From: Companilactobacillus jidongensis
GTDB taxonomy: Bacteria > Bacillota > Bacilli > Lactobacillales > Lactobacillaceae
Length of the DNA: 64,000 nucleotides
NCBI RefSeq assembly: GCF_003946575.1
Contig: NZ_RHOP01000002.1
Span: forward strand, 124,001-188,000
Direction: 5' to 3'
Shown piece after piece: positions 18,514-29,859 of this stretch (positions are counted from its first letter, which is position 1; each line of letters begins with the position of its first letter). A program made the position numbers and the translations under genes. The notes beneath the pieces were generated by a model. That model had not been told where the DNA came from and searched no databases. It saw only the letters and a program-made list of their open reading frames with translations.

Positions 18514-18801
18514 TTATTCAGCGTCAGCAACCTCTGCATCGGCGCTTGAATCTGCTTCTGTTTCTTCACTGTCGAATGTAATATCGATAGATTTTGTTAG
18601 TAGATCAGCATAACTATATGAAACTCTTTCAAAAGAATTTTCATTTTGATCCAAATCAACTACAAAAACTGAATGGAATGTTTCTGCTAAAGTTCCGCGA
18701 CGGCGGATAACTTTTTTACGACCTGCTTGTGCTACAACCGTTAAGTTCTCGCCTAAATGAGCATCTAGACGACTCTTAATTGATTTCAATGACGTTGGCA
18801 T
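18514..18801 (-). CDS. veg: Veg family protein (DUF1021)
   Basis: 95 aa. The N-terminal SLKSIKSRLDAHLGENLTVVAQAGRKK and central TLAETFHSVFVVDLDQ match the Veg family, small SH3-like proteins. B. subtilis Veg stimulates biofilm genes. The tail is acidic and Ala/Ser rich. ATG 18801 follows AAGGAG by 11 bases; the GTG four codons upstream overlaps that site. It sits downstream of ksgA as in B. subtilis. Confidence 0.92.
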   Translation of the reverse strand: MPTSLKSIKSRLDAHLGENLTVVAQAGRKKVIRRRGTLAETFHSVFVVDLDQNENSFERVSYSYADLLTKSIDITFDSEETEADSSADAEVADAE

Positions 18802-18880
18802 ATTATATATCACTCCTTAGGAGTGCAATTTTACCACGGTTTCATGAAAATTACAAGAAGATTATCATTTTATAAACTAA

Positions 18881-19771
18881 TTATTTTTCAGTTCTTTGTT
18901 TTAGTTCCGTCGCCATCTTCTTATATTGTTCAATCGAAACCTGTTCACCACGTGCATTTTCAGCAATTTCACAGTCAGTGAAAACTTCCTTGATCAGTGC
19001 ACGATTTTCATCTGTACGGCCAAGCCAATTTAAGAAATTATTCATAAGACTCTTTCTCTTCTGAGCAAAAGCTGAACGAATAACTTTATTAAAGAAAACA
19101 GGATCTTCAATATTTATCTCGGCTTTTGGTTTTCGTTCCAAAACAGCCACGGCTGAATCGACCTTCGGTCTAGGAATGAAAGAATTCTTACCAACGATAC
19201 GAGCAATTTTTGCGTCCATTTGTGTTTGGACAGCAATTGTTAGTGAGCCATATTCACGGTGCCCCGGATTAGCAGTGATTCGCTCAGCAACTTCTTTTTG
19301 CATCATTAAGACTAGTGCTTGGAATGGATAATCACTATTGATCAAGTTGAGCATGATCGGTGTTGTGATGTAGTAAGGCAAGTTAGCAACAACTTTGATT
19401 GTCTTACCTTCCAAGTGATGCTCTTCAACGAATTCATCTAAGTCAACTTTTAGAATATCCTGATTGAAGACTTCGATATTATCGTAATAACTCAATGTAT
19501 CTTCTAGAACTGGGATCAATGTTGAATCAATTTCGAATGCATAAACTTTCTCAGCCACTTGTGACAATTTTTCGGTCAAAGCACCGATACCAGGTCCAAT
19601 TTCAATAGCAATTTCGTCTGACTTTAAGCCACTTGCATCGACAATGTCATCCAAGACTGTTTCGTTGGTTAAAAAATTTTGTCCCAAACTCTTCTTAGCA
19701 CGCAACTTATATTTACGAAGAATATCATTGGTGCGGATCGGATCAGCAATACTTAATCTATTAATTGTCAT
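18881..19771 (-). CDS. rsmA: 16S rRNA (adenine1518-N6/adenine1519-N6)-dimethyltransferase
   Basis: 296 aa, also called KsgA. It dimethylates two adenines in the 16S rRNA 3' hairpin as a late 30S checkpoint. SAM motif I is EIGPGIGALTE and the catalytic motif is NLPYYITTPIM; KSLGQNFL near residue 22 is diagnostic. The start at ATG 19771 follows AAAGGAAG and overlaps the end of rnmV by 11 bp, so the two are translationally coupled. Loss would give kasugamycin resistance. Confidence 0.96.
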   Translation of the reverse strand: MTINRLSIADPIRTNDILRKYKLRAKKSLGQNFLTNETVLDDIVDASGLKSDEIAIEIGPGIGALTEKLSQVAEKVYAFEIDSTLIPVLEDTLSYYDNIEVFNQDILKVDLDEFVEEHHLEGKTIKVVANLPYYITTPIMLNLINSDYPFQALVLMMQKEVAERITANPGHREYGSLTIAVQTQMDAKIARIVGKNSFIPRPKVDSAVAVLERKPKAEINIEDPVFFNKVIRSAFAQKRKSLMNNFLNWLGRTDENRALIKEVFTDCEIAENARGEQVSIEQYKKMATELKQRTEK

Positions 19772-20327
19772 GGGAACTTCCTTTATCAAATTTTTCAACT
19801 GCAGCGAGTAAGTCTTGTGGTGCAACTTGTAACATATTCAAGCGATTCAAGAATTGTTTAGCATTCGTATAACCAAGTTTTAACTCTTCACCAACGAATT
19901 CACGGCGCTTCTGAGATTGGATATCTCCAATCAAACCAAGGTCGATCATGTCATCAGTACTATAATCGTCAACTAAATCTGAGGTCGTATAAACAGCTGC
20001 CAACGCCTTTTTTATATCTTCATCTTTAGCATGTTCGATTCCTAGGCTGCCATCACTCTTCTTAGGTACAGCCTTGTCTCTTGGCAAAAATGCTTGTTTA
20101 GCATCTGGTACAACTTTGGAAATTATCGTCCGCAATCGATTACCGTTGAAGTCAGGATCAGTAAAGATGATGACACCACGCTTTTGTTGGGCCATTTTAA
20201 TTCGTTGAATCGTTTCATCATTGATAGCTGAACCGATAGTTTCAATTGTATCGACATCACCCAAACAATCCTTTAAGCGATTAGTGTCGGACTTTCCTTC
20301 CACTACAATTATTTCTTTTATTTTCAT
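19761..20327 (-). CDS. rnmV: Ribonuclease M5
   Basis: The 188-aa TOPRIM nuclease matures 5S rRNA. The TOPRIM motif is VVEGKSDTNRL at the N-terminus, with the DPD-type acidic site in IIFTDPDFNGNRLR. Length is usual for the family. Its start overlaps the tatD stop by one base, and its end overlaps ksgA, within the conserved metG-tatD-rnmV-ksgA block. Confidence 0.96.
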   Translation of the reverse strand: MKIKEIIVVEGKSDTNRLKDCLGDVDTIETIGSAINDETIQRIKMAQQKRGVIIFTDPDFNGNRLRTIISKVVPDAKQAFLPRDKAVPKKSDGSLGIEHAKDEDIKKALAAVYTTSDLVDDYSTDDMIDLGLIGDIQSQKRREFVGEELKLGYTNAKQFLNRLNMLQVAPQDLLAAVEKFDKGSSHDN

Positions 20328-21090
20328 TATTTAATGTTATAGACTCGATGTGCGTTTTCAAACGTATGCTTGGCAACTACTTCTGGGTCCATATCCTTAT
20401 ATTTGGCGATTGCATCTAACACGAAGCGAGTATATCCCGGCTCATTCTGGTGGCCACGATATGGAACTGGTGCTAGATAAGGTGCATCAGTCTCAACCAG
20501 TAATCGATCAAGCGGTGTGTTCTTAGCGGACTCATGAACTTCAGGCGCATTCTTGAATGAAACGACCCCGCTATATGAAATCATCAAGCCTAAGTCTAAG
20601 AATTTGTTCAACCAATCGAGCCCACCGTTGAAACTGTGCATGATAATACCTGACTTAGACATATCATGTTGCTTCAAAATTTCATACATATCAGCAAATG
20701 CATCACGACAATGAATTGAAACTGGCATGTCATATTGTTGGGCAACGTCTAATTGCTTCAGCAAAGTTGTCTTTTGAACTTCTGGTTCAGGATTCTCATC
20801 CCAATGATAATCCAAGCCAATTTCACCAATGGCGACAACTTCAGGCAACTTGATCTGATTGACTAGTTGTCCTTCATTGTATTCTTTGGCAAATTCAGGA
20901 TGCCAGCCAATAACAGCATGAAGTGGTTTGTAATTTTGAGCTAAGCGAATAGCTTCAATATTGTACTCTTCATTCTGACCAATGATCGCCATCTCATCGA
21001 CATCGTATTCAGCAGCACGATCAATATACTCTTGAGTTTTGCCAGCAAATGCTGGGTCATTCAAATGTGTGTGCGTATCAAAAATTTTCA

Positions 21091-21091
<1 letters not shown>
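20327..21091 (-). CDS. tatD: TatD family DNase/metal-dependent hydrolase
   Basis: The 254-aa TIM-barrel hydrolase has metal ligands in FDTHTHLND, GEIGLDYHWD, HCRDAF, MHSFNG and ETDAPYLAP. Family members are metal-dependent 3'-5' exonucleases. The gene corresponds to B. subtilis yabD. One-base overlaps on both sides show tight coupling with metG and rnmV. Confidence 0.95.
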
Positions 21092-23109
<2,018 letters not shown>

Positions 23110-23169
23110 TTATATTCTCAAGCCTCCGCAAATAAATAGTTATGCAATAGTTGTTATTAGTATATCATT

Positions 23170-23883
23170 TTAAATTTGAGAAAAAACATTAACTGCGTCA
23201 TCAGAAATAGCCAAAACTTCGGAATCCAAGTCCAAGTTCTCCTTATTGATAACGACTAACTTGGCGTTAGGTTTCGCATATCTCAGCAATCCCGCAAAAG
23301 GATAAACCTTGAAGCTAGTCCCGACAACAACCAATAAGTCGGCACGTTCGACGTCTTCGACCGCATGCTCAACATTATCTGGATTGATATTTTCACCATA
23401 GAGAACAGTCGTACCAGGACGAATGATTCCATTATCCTCGTGATGACGATAATCCTTAAGATAGTACTTGTAATCAAATTCTTTACCACAAGTTAAGCAG
23501 TGAATATTGTCGTACAAGTTACCGTGGAATTCCACGACGTTCTTGGCACCAGCCTTAGTATGGAGCTTATCGACATTCTGTGTGACAATGGCACCTTTTT
23601 GATTACTGATCTCAGCCATTTTCTTATGAATGATATTTGGTTCCGCATCCGGAAAGTACATATTGTGAACTGTGAAGTCGTGAAAAACATCAGGATGTTC
23701 AATCAGATTATCATGACTCAACATATATTCAGGTGGAAAATCATACTTTTCACGCTTATATAAACCATTCTTCGAGCGATAATCAGGAATCCCTGATGGT
23801 GTCGAAACACCAGCACCAGTCAAAAATGTCACAAACTTAGCCTTCTGAAGCAGATCTTTGAATTCTGAAATTTTGTCCGTCAT
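23170..23883 (-). CDS. Sir2-family NAD-dependent protein deacylase
   Basis: 237 aa. NAD-binding motifs are LTGAGVSTPSGIPDYRS (about 21-37) and TQNVDKLH (101-108), with catalytic His120 in EFHG. The zinc ribbon keeps only one Cys pair (C129-L-T-C132); where the second pair is expected the sequence reads YRHHEDNGIIRPG. Sirtuins remove acetyl or other acyl groups from lysine with NAD. The missing Cys pair suggests an altered or absent zinc site. AAGGAGG precedes the ATG. Confidence 0.9.
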   Translation of the reverse strand: MTDKISEFKDLLQKAKFVTFLTGAGVSTPSGIPDYRSKNGLYKREKYDFPPEYMLSHDNLIEHPDVFHDFTVHNMYFPDAEPNIIHKKMAEISNQKGAIVTQNVDKLHTKAGAKNVVEFHGNLYDNIHCLTCGKEFDYKYYLKDYRHHEDNGIIRPGTTVLYGENINPDNVEHAVEDVERADLLVVVGTSFKVYPFAGLLRYAKPNAKLVVINKENLDLDSEVLAISDDAVNVFSQI

Positions 23884-23909
23884 AAAATCCTCCTTATATT
23901 TTTCAAAAA

Positions 23910-24866
23910 CTATCTAGTAATGTACTTTACTCCGCTTTGCGCAAATGCTTTTTCTACTGTTTGTTGATAGTAAGCCTTATAAAATTCTGGCGTTACTTTT
24001 TTGGGATCAATATTCAATGTCGCTACACTCTGGCCGTCATTAACGCCAAGTAAGATAAAGGCATCTTTTTTAGTAGCACGATTAGTATAAGGCGAATGTT
24101 TGATCTGGAACAATTGATTCAATGTCAATCTCAATTGTCTGCTTGATACGACTGGTGTTACATTCAAGAATTCATGATAATGCATCCCTTCGTAGCCGTT
24201 AGAAATAATCAAGTCATTATAGCCTTCCAGAACGTGGATCAAAGTACGTCTGAATTGGAAAGGAACTGTCATATCATTTTTTTCTAATTGTTCAACGAAG
24301 TCCGCAGCAACCTTATAGGAAACAGGAAATTCCATCTTCCATTCAGCATCTTTAGCATGTTCGCCGAAGACGATTCCATCAAAGATAATTAAGGAACGAT
24401 AGAATCTCATATTAGCAAGATCTAACGTAACATGTGGATTCAAAGCATGGTCGATCCCTTTGATGTATTCTTGCTTGATTTCGTCAGTATAACTGCCGTC
24501 TTCAATTTGCTTCTTAACAATCTCTGAATGCTCCAGAGTTTCAAATAATGAATTAGCAGTTGAAAGAATACGACCATCATTATCTTCCTTACCTGATGTA
24601 ACAGCACAAGAAATAATTGGTTCACCAGAATTTTCTAGTTCAATATGATAGAGTTCATGTAATAAAACAAAATCTTTATATTTTTCATTAGTAATAATTA
24701 CTTCGATTTGGCCATTGTTATTCTTATGACTAGCTTGATCCAATGTTAGATACTCGTGGTCGGAATAATCACTATAAACAACTACGGGTCTTCCAACTAA
24801 TTGTTCAATTTTTCGAATCTGATTTACAATAACATCAGATAGATTTTTTATATCTATTTGTTCCAT
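23910..24866 (-). CDS. Protein of unknown function with an HExxH motif
   Basis: 318 aa, soluble, no signal peptide. The segment DFVLLHELYHIELENSGEP contains HELYH, a canonical HExxH zinc-protease motif followed by Glu, at about residues 70-74. The C-terminal part is mixed alpha/beta. It may be the type annotated IpaB/EvcA in some lactobacilli, but I am not certain. The order of genes (26 bp before sir2) suggests co-transcription. Peptidase activity is inferred from the motif only. Confidence 0.6.
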   Translation of the reverse strand: MEQIDIKNLSDVIVNQIRKIEQLVGRPVVVYSDYSDHEYLTLDQASHKNNNGQIEVIITNEKYKDFVLLHELYHIELENSGEPIISCAVTSGKEDNDGRILSTANSLFETLEHSEIVKKQIEDGSYTDEIKQEYIKGIDHALNPHVTLDLANMRFYRSLIIFDGIVFGEHAKDAEWKMEFPVSYKVAADFVEQLEKNDMTVPFQFRRTLIHVLEGYNDLIISNGYEGMHYHEFLNVTPVVSSRQLRLTLNQLFQIKHSPYTNRATKKDAFILLGVNDGQSVATLNIDPKKVTPEFYKAYYQQTVEKAFAQSGVKYITR

Positions 24867-24910
24867 TATATTACCTCGTTATAAATAAATTTTTAAGGAG
24901 ATGGGTTTAT

Positions 24911-25423
24911 ATGGAAATAAATGTACATTTGGATAACGGATTGTTACCAGATAAATACGGTAAATTTGCATCCGCTAACGATATTAAAAATGGGAAACCG
25001 CTTATTAGTTTCCCAATTAAATTATCAAATATTCCCGCAAGTACAAAATCACTTGCCTTCACATTCACTGATCCAGATTCTATTCCAGTCTGTGGATTTG
25101 AATGGATCCATTGGACAGCCGCTAATATCTCGCCTGATCAATTGGAACTTCCTGAGAACTTCAGCCGTATGGCTAAAGATCCAGTAGTTCAAGGCAAGAA
25201 TAGTTCTGCCAGTCCTTTATTAGGCGACACTGATGATGATTTAAAAATCGGCTACAATGGACCTTACCCACCTGACGCAACACATGATTACGCACTAAAA
25301 GTATACGCCTTGAGTGACGTTCTTGATATTAAAGAGGGCTTTTGGATGAATGAACTTCTCCACAAGATGGAGGGAGAAGTTCTTGATTCAGCTCAAATAA
25401 CCCTACCTAGTCGTGCTAATTAA
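24911..25423 (+). CDS. YbhB/YbcL family Raf kinase inhibitor-like (PEBP) protein
   Basis: The 170-aa PEBP-fold protein has the ligand-pocket motifs AFTFTDPDSIP, GFEWIHWTAANI and GYNGPYPPDATHDYALKVYALS. The bacterial role is unclear; the fold binds phosphoryl groups or small anions. AAGGAG precedes the ATG. It is convergent with ppx, sharing four bases at the stops. Confidence 0.9.
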   Translation: MEINVHLDNGLLPDKYGKFASANDIKNGKPLISFPIKLSNIPASTKSLAFTFTDPDSIPVCGFEWIHWTAANISPDQLELPENFSRMAKDPVVQGKNSSASPLLGDTDDDLKIGYNGPYPPDATHDYALKVYALSDVLDIKEGFWMNELLHKMEGEVLDSAQITLPSRAN

Positions 25424-26343
25424 TCTTTTTCCTGTAGATTCATCTTATGAAAATAATCAAAGACATAACCTTCTCTAACACCGAAATTCGAAAAGCGAAT
25501 TTCTTTAGAGGGGGTTTTTTTGATGATCTCAGAAATAATCAACATTCCACCAAGGATAACTTCATATCTGCCATCACTCAATTCTTTGATCTGACTACGT
25601 TCATCATTAGAAGCATGCACTAGTCGATTGAATAGCTGATCGATCTGATCAATCGTTACGATAGAATTATGAAGGGTCTTCTTACGCTTACCCTCACGAT
25701 TCAAAATACTAGTGACAGCGCGTAAAGAACCGCCTAAACCTACAAAGGCTGCACTAGCATTCATCCATTGTAAAGTATCCAAATGTTCACCAATTTCTCG
25801 TTTGGCCGCATTCAATTCTTGAGACTTAATTGGGTCACTCTTTAAGTAGAGGTCAGATATGGATATCGCTCCGATCGGAATACTCAATCCATGCTTCAGT
25901 CGGCCTTTTTTTGCCAAACTGATTTCACTACTACCACCACCAACATCGACGATCAGTGCATCTTTGACCCGCATTGTATTGCGGACAGCTACGTAATCAT
26001 AGTAGGCTTCTTCTTGCTCATCAATAATATGCAGTTGCAGCCCTGTTTCTTTCAAGACTGCAAAAATTAATTGTTCTTGATTTTTTGCCATTCGCACAGC
26101 TGCCGTGGCAATTAAACTAATTCTATCTACTTCATATCTTTGGATCCTATTTTGAAACTTCTTAAGAACATCAATTGTTTCTTCAATTTGTTCATTCGTT
26201 AATAATCGACTATGTGCAATCGATTTGCCTAACCGGACAGGCTCACGCCATCGATCCAAGGTTTTAAAACGATTCCGCTTTGAAGATCTATACACTGATG
26301 TTCTGATGGAGTTAGATCCTATTTCTATCACTGCTAACTTCAC
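25420..26343 (-). CDS. Ppx/GppA family phosphatase
   Basis: The 307-aa protein has the actin-like ASKHA fold: phosphate-1 loop VIEIGSNSIRTSVYR, phosphate-2 loop VDVGGGSSEISLAK. Family members hydrolyse polyphosphate or (p)ppGpp 5'-phosphate. Only the two N-terminal subdomains are present; there is no HD-like C-terminal domain, so it is the short form common in Firmicutes. Substrate not predictable. Confidence 0.88.
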   Translation of the reverse strand: MKLAVIEIGSNSIRTSVYRSSKRNRFKTLDRWREPVRLGKSIAHSRLLTNEQIEETIDVLKKFQNRIQRYEVDRISLIATAAVRMAKNQEQLIFAVLKETGLQLHIIDEQEEAYYDYVAVRNTMRVKDALIVDVGGGSSEISLAKKGRLKHGLSIPIGAISISDLYLKSDPIKSQELNAAKREIGEHLDTLQWMNASAAFVGLGGSLRAVTSILNREGKRKKTLHNSIVTIDQIDQLFNRLVHASNDERSQIKELSDGRYEVILGGMLIISEIIKKTPSKEIRFSNFGVREGYVFDYFHKMNLQEKD

Positions 26344-26374
26344 ATTGCATCACATCCCATTGTGATAATTATAT

Positions 26375-26401
26375 AAAAAAAAAGACCCACATAGTAGGTC
26401 T
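26375..26401 (-). terminator. Terminator after the Asn/Gln-tail membrane protein gene
   Basis: AGACCT/GGGTCT stem and a T9 tract on the minus strand, about 30 bp past the stop at 26432. Confidence 0.8.
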
Positions 26402-26431
26402 ATCTTCACAAAGTTATAAAAACAATAAAAT

Positions 26432-26971
26432 TTACTTACTTCTTCTACTCATTCTTGTGCCAGTGCTGCCATAATTTTGGTTATTTTGTGGATTATTATA
26501 ATTTTGAGCTTGTTGTTGATTTGCTTGATTGTTATAGCCATATTGCTGATTATTCGGCTGATATTGATTTTGTTGACGAGAATTATTTTGTATATTTGAT
26601 GAATTATTTATCGCATATCCGTTTTTTGATGGATGATGCAAAAACACAAATACTACTCCTATAATCAACACAACAATTGCAGGAAATGCCATGATTGCTG
26701 AGGCTAAAAATAACGCATTTCCGATAATTCCCAAAATTGGACCTACTAATGAAATACCAACTTTTTTGCTTTGAATCAATGCAACTATGTTCAAGACTAT
26801 CCCGATACCAGCCATTACATAGAAGAAGGCTCCCGTACCTCCGGTCACATGCGTCCCCGTGAACCCATCACTCACTGCTGCTCCAAAAATCATTGGCCAG
26901 GATATTGCGAACAAAACACAATTTATAATTTCAACGATCCCAGTAGCTAAATTAATTTTCAAATTTTTCAT
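26432..26971 (-). CDS. Membrane protein with Asn/Gln-rich C-terminal tail
   Basis: 179 aa. Four hydrophobic segments within about residues 10-115, then a tail (about 120-179) dominated by Asn, Gln and Tyr, ending RMSRRSK. The membrane part resembles DUF4064-like proteins, an uncertain match. ATG 26971 is used because the upstream ATG touches the AAGGGGG site. Own terminator; probably monocistronic. Confidence 0.65.
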   Translation of the reverse strand: MKNLKINLATGIVEIINCVLFAISWPMIFGAAVSDGFTGTHVTGGTGAFFYVMAGIGIVLNIVALIQSKKVGISLVGPILGIIGNALFLASAIMAFPAIVVLIIGVVFVFLHHPSKNGYAINNSSNIQNNSRQQNQYQPNNQQYGYNNQANQQQAQNYNNPQNNQNYGSTGTRMSRRSK

Positions 26972-27072
26972 AGTCATCCCCCTTAATATTTAATTCCCTT
27001 AATTTAATATTATTCTGAATAAGGCAGGGCTTCAATATATTTCGTTATTTATGCCCAATTAAATTTCAAAAT

Positions 27073-27108
27073 AAAAAATGATCCCGATTTTTCAATCAGA
27101 ATCATTTT
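27073..27108 (-). terminator. Aldo/keto reductase gene terminator
   Basis: Near-perfect AAATGATTCTGAT/ATCGGGATCATTT stem, then T6 on the minus strand, immediately after the stop at 27111. Confidence 0.88.
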
Positions 27109-27110
27109 GT

Positions 27111-28073
27111 TTAGATCATTGGTTTTTCCCATACTCCACGAGTATCGATACTAGTTTCATAGGCCAATTTTTCCATTAATAGACATTCTTCTTCGGTCAA
27201 AGATACTTTACTTGCTGCTAAGGCATCTTCAACATGAGAAGGTTTTGTTACGCCCAATATAGGTACAGTCCCCTTAGAAATCGCCCAAGCCGTCGCCACT
27301 TGTGCAACTGATAGGCCCTTGTCTTTTCCAATCTCACGCATCGCTTTAATCAGTTTTTCCAGTTTAGGAAGCAGTGGATTGTATTCCTTAGCTCTGCGAC
27401 TACCTTCTGGCAAAGGATGATTCGTATCATACTTACCTGACAAAGCTCCCTGCTCGAGCACCATGTATGAGAAGAAAACAATATTATTTTGTTTACAATA
27501 ATCAATTATACCGGCTTGCTCTGAAGCACGATAAAGCAAACTGTAATGATTTTGAACAGCCGAAATCTTCAACCCAGCATCTGCCAAAATGCTAGCGGCC
27601 AATTTCAAATCATTCAAATCGTGATTTGATAATCCAATATGCTTGATTTTTCCTGACTTAACTAACGGAATCAATTGTGGTGTCCACTTCTTCACGTCAG
27701 CTGAATTGTGAATCCAATAAATATCCGTGTAATCGGTGTGCAGTCGCTTCAAGCTACCATCTAGCATTGTTTCCATGGGATGTTCTACATCTTGAGCAAT
27801 TCTGGGCGTGAACTTAGTCGACAAAATGACATCCTTACGGTCGATATTTTGCAAGTAATCACCCAAAATTGTTTCTGAATCCCCCATCGCATAAACCGCA
27901 GCGGTATCCCATAAATTCAAGCCACATTTCATTCCGGCATCAAAAACTGATTTCAAATCATCCTTATTAAGGTGATTACCAAATATCTGATCACCACCAT
28001 TATTGCCAGAACCCCAAGACCACGTTCCTAACGCAACTGGTGGAATACTTAATTCATTATCAAGTTTTACCAT
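27111..28073 (-). CDS. Aldo/keto reductase
   Basis: The 320-aa (beta/alpha)8 NADPH-dependent oxidoreductase has the catalytic tetrad regions NLWDTAAVY (Asp/Tyr), STKFTP (Lys) and YWIHNS (His), plus the late cofactor region GTVPILGVTKPSHVEDA. Substrate unknown; close relatives are annotated as general stress aldo/keto reductases. ATG 28073 is chosen; the TTG 18 bp upstream lies in the GAGGAGG ribosome site. Confidence 0.9.
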   Translation of the reverse strand: MVKLDNELSIPPVALGTWSWGSGNNGGDQIFGNHLNKDDLKSVFDAGMKCGLNLWDTAAVYAMGDSETILGDYLQNIDRKDVILSTKFTPRIAQDVEHPMETMLDGSLKRLHTDYTDIYWIHNSADVKKWTPQLIPLVKSGKIKHIGLSNHDLNDLKLAASILADAGLKISAVQNHYSLLYRASEQAGIIDYCKQNNIVFFSYMVLEQGALSGKYDTNHPLPEGSRRAKEYNPLLPKLEKLIKAMREIGKDKGLSVAQVATAWAISKGTVPILGVTKPSHVEDALAASKVSLTEEECLLMEKLAYETSIDTRGVWEKPMI

Positions 28074-28124
28074 GTTATTTGTCCTCCTCAACTAATACAT
28101 CTATGGAGTCAATTATAGTATTAA

Positions 28125-28898
28125 TTATGAAAGCAAGTTGGAATTAAGCTGTTTTTGATCGTTATAAAATTGTTGATAAGCGAGATAACAAGAAATGAAC
28201 GAGCCAATACTTGTTGAAGCTAACAACATAAAAGTAACCATAATTTGATACTTAATAGCTTTGACCGGATCAACCCCAGCAATAATCAAACCTGACATCA
28301 TCCCTGGCAATGCGACCAAGCCAAGTGTCTTGATAGAATCAATCGTTGGCTGCATTCCACTCTTGATGCTTTCACGAATAATATCTTCGGATGCTAATTT
28401 GATATCAGCACCTAATGCAAGTTTTTCAAGAATCTGTTGGTGACGATCGGTGAATGACTGCTTCATATTGCGATAACAGAGACCGATAGCAACCATGATG
28501 TTACTAGCAATCATTCCGGTAAATGGCACAATCTGTTCAGGAATAAATTGAATCGAACCAGTCCATACTAATGTACCTAACGTAACGACTGTTCCAACTG
28601 ATATTGCCAGAAGTGAGAATTGAAATGCCTTGGGAATACCATTTCCACGTTTGCCAGCATTCCATGAAGCATTAATAACAATAATCACAAAAAATGCCAT
28701 TGTCAGCCAAACGTCATTAGCCTTGATAACAAATTTTAAAACGTAACCAACGATCGTCAATTGGATAATCGCACGGACAACGCCGATGATAATATCTTTA
28801 TCGATCTGAAGCTTCTGCCAATAGCCGATAACCAAAGCAATAATTACTAGAATAAATCCTAATGCTAATGTTGAATTTGAAACTGTTAAATTAGCCAT
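28125..28898 (-). CDS. fetB: Metal (iron) exporter permease FetB
   Basis: 257 aa, seven hydrophobic segments, of the UPF0014/FetB family; signature stretches are VRAIIQLTIVGYVLKF and LVALPGMMSGLIIAGVDP. In E. coli FetAB exports iron and protects against peroxide. The ATG directly abuts the fetA stop codon, so FetA and FetB are co-translated. Confidence 0.88.
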   Translation of the reverse strand: MANLTVSNSTLALGFILVIIALVIGYWQKLQIDKDIIIGVVRAIIQLTIVGYVLKFVIKANDVWLTMAFFVIIVINASWNAGKRGNGIPKAFQFSLLAISVGTVVTLGTLVWTGSIQFIPEQIVPFTGMIASNIMVAIGLCYRNMKQSFTDRHQQILEKLALGADIKLASEDIIRESIKSGMQPTIDSIKTLGLVALPGMMSGLIIAGVDPVKAIKYQIMVTFMLLASTSIGSFISCYLAYQQFYNDQKQLNSNLLS

Positions 28899-29540
28899 CT
28901 AGATTACCTCGCCATTCTTGACCGTAACTTTGTCAATTGCTTGCTCGATCTCTGAATCATCATGTGTAACACGTAGAATTGTCAAACCATCATCTTGATT
29001 GAACTTGTTCAGAATATTATGCACGATTTCTTTGTTATCGGCGTCTAATCCAGCGGTAACTTCATCTGTAATCAGAACTTCCGGTGGAAAAATCAAATTT
29101 CGTAACAAAGCAATCCGTTGCTTTTCACCACCAGAAACATCATTGACACTCTTGTCAATATAGCTCTCATCTATATTAACGTAGTTCAAAAATTTGATGA
29201 CTTGATCGCGATCAAAATCTTTTCCACGAACGGTGTAAGGAAATTCTAGATTATCTTTGACCGTCTTACCAAATAATGTCGGCTGCTGAAAAGCATAGGA
29301 AACTCGACGACGATAATCGGTTGGCTCGTATGAGCTTATTTTTTTACCCTTAAATAAGGCTTCACCCGATGTGGCGCTGATCATCGATGCCAAAATCCGC
29401 ATTAAAGTACTTTTACCACTACCGGATGGGCCAATAAATGTAATGTACTTTCCTTGCTCGATATTTAAATTAATATTTTTCAGAATTTTCTTATCTCCTA
29501 CCTGATAAGAAAGGTCAGTTAGTTCAAAAATGTTATTCAA
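28899..29540 (-). CDS. fetA: Metal (iron) exporter ATPase FetA
   Basis: 213-aa ABC ATPase with Walker A GPSGSGKST, signature DVSGGEKQR, Walker B VLITDEVTAG and H-loop VTHDDSE. It powers FetB. I choose TTG 29540, five bases after GGGGTGA, matching the usual family length (about 225); the reading frame stays open for 39 more codons to ATG 29657 but that extension is hydrophobic/irregular and has a weak ribosome site. Confidence 0.88.
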   Translation of the reverse strand: MNNIFELTDLSYQVGDKKILKNINLNIEQGKYITFIGPSGSGKSTLMRILASMISATSGEALFKGKKISSYEPTDYRRRVSYAFQQPTLFGKTVKDNLEFPYTVRGKDFDRDQVIKFLNYVNIDESYIDKSVNDVSGGEKQRIALLRNLIFPPEVLITDEVTAGLDADNKEIVHNILNKFNQDDGLTILRVTHDDSEIEQAIDKVTVKNGEVI

Positions 29541-29859
29541 CTGCTTCACCCCATAATTATTTTTGAAACCCTCTGCGTTACTTATACTACTTATAAGATT
29601 ATCTTTCATTTTGTGCCAAATTGCCAATAACTTAATCGCCATCACAAATAAAATCATAACTCACTAATTGCTGTTGTATTAATCATTTAATACTAATCAA
29701 ACGAATGATTAATAATATTAAACAATTATTCTTACAAAAATTGAACCGTATACGCCATTATATTTATATATAATGGCAGTGAACGTAATTAGGAAGATAC
29801 CACAACTTCCTAAACACACGTAGAAGCATTCTAAAAAATATGAGCGAGGGGCTAATATT
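29541..29859 (+). promoter_or_regulatory. Divergent intergenic region with dyad-bearing promoter of the first WxL-like gene
   Basis: Plus-strand promoter candidate: TTGAAC (29741-29746), 17 bp, TTATAT (29764-29769). A perfect 10-bp inverted repeat GCCATTATAT-TTAT-ATATAATGGC (29754-29777) covers the -10 and could be an operator. Downstream, TTAGGAAG (29789-29796) and CTTCCTAA (29806-29813) form a hairpin in the 5' untranslated region. GAGGGG precedes the start. I see nothing else in the remaining AT-rich sequence. Confidence 0.55.

Noticed and set aside
29541-29657. 39-codon N-terminal extension of FetA
   Set aside because: The frame is open but the ATG has a weak ribosome site, and a TTG after GGGGTGA gives the usual FetA length. 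Not kept as a separate gene.
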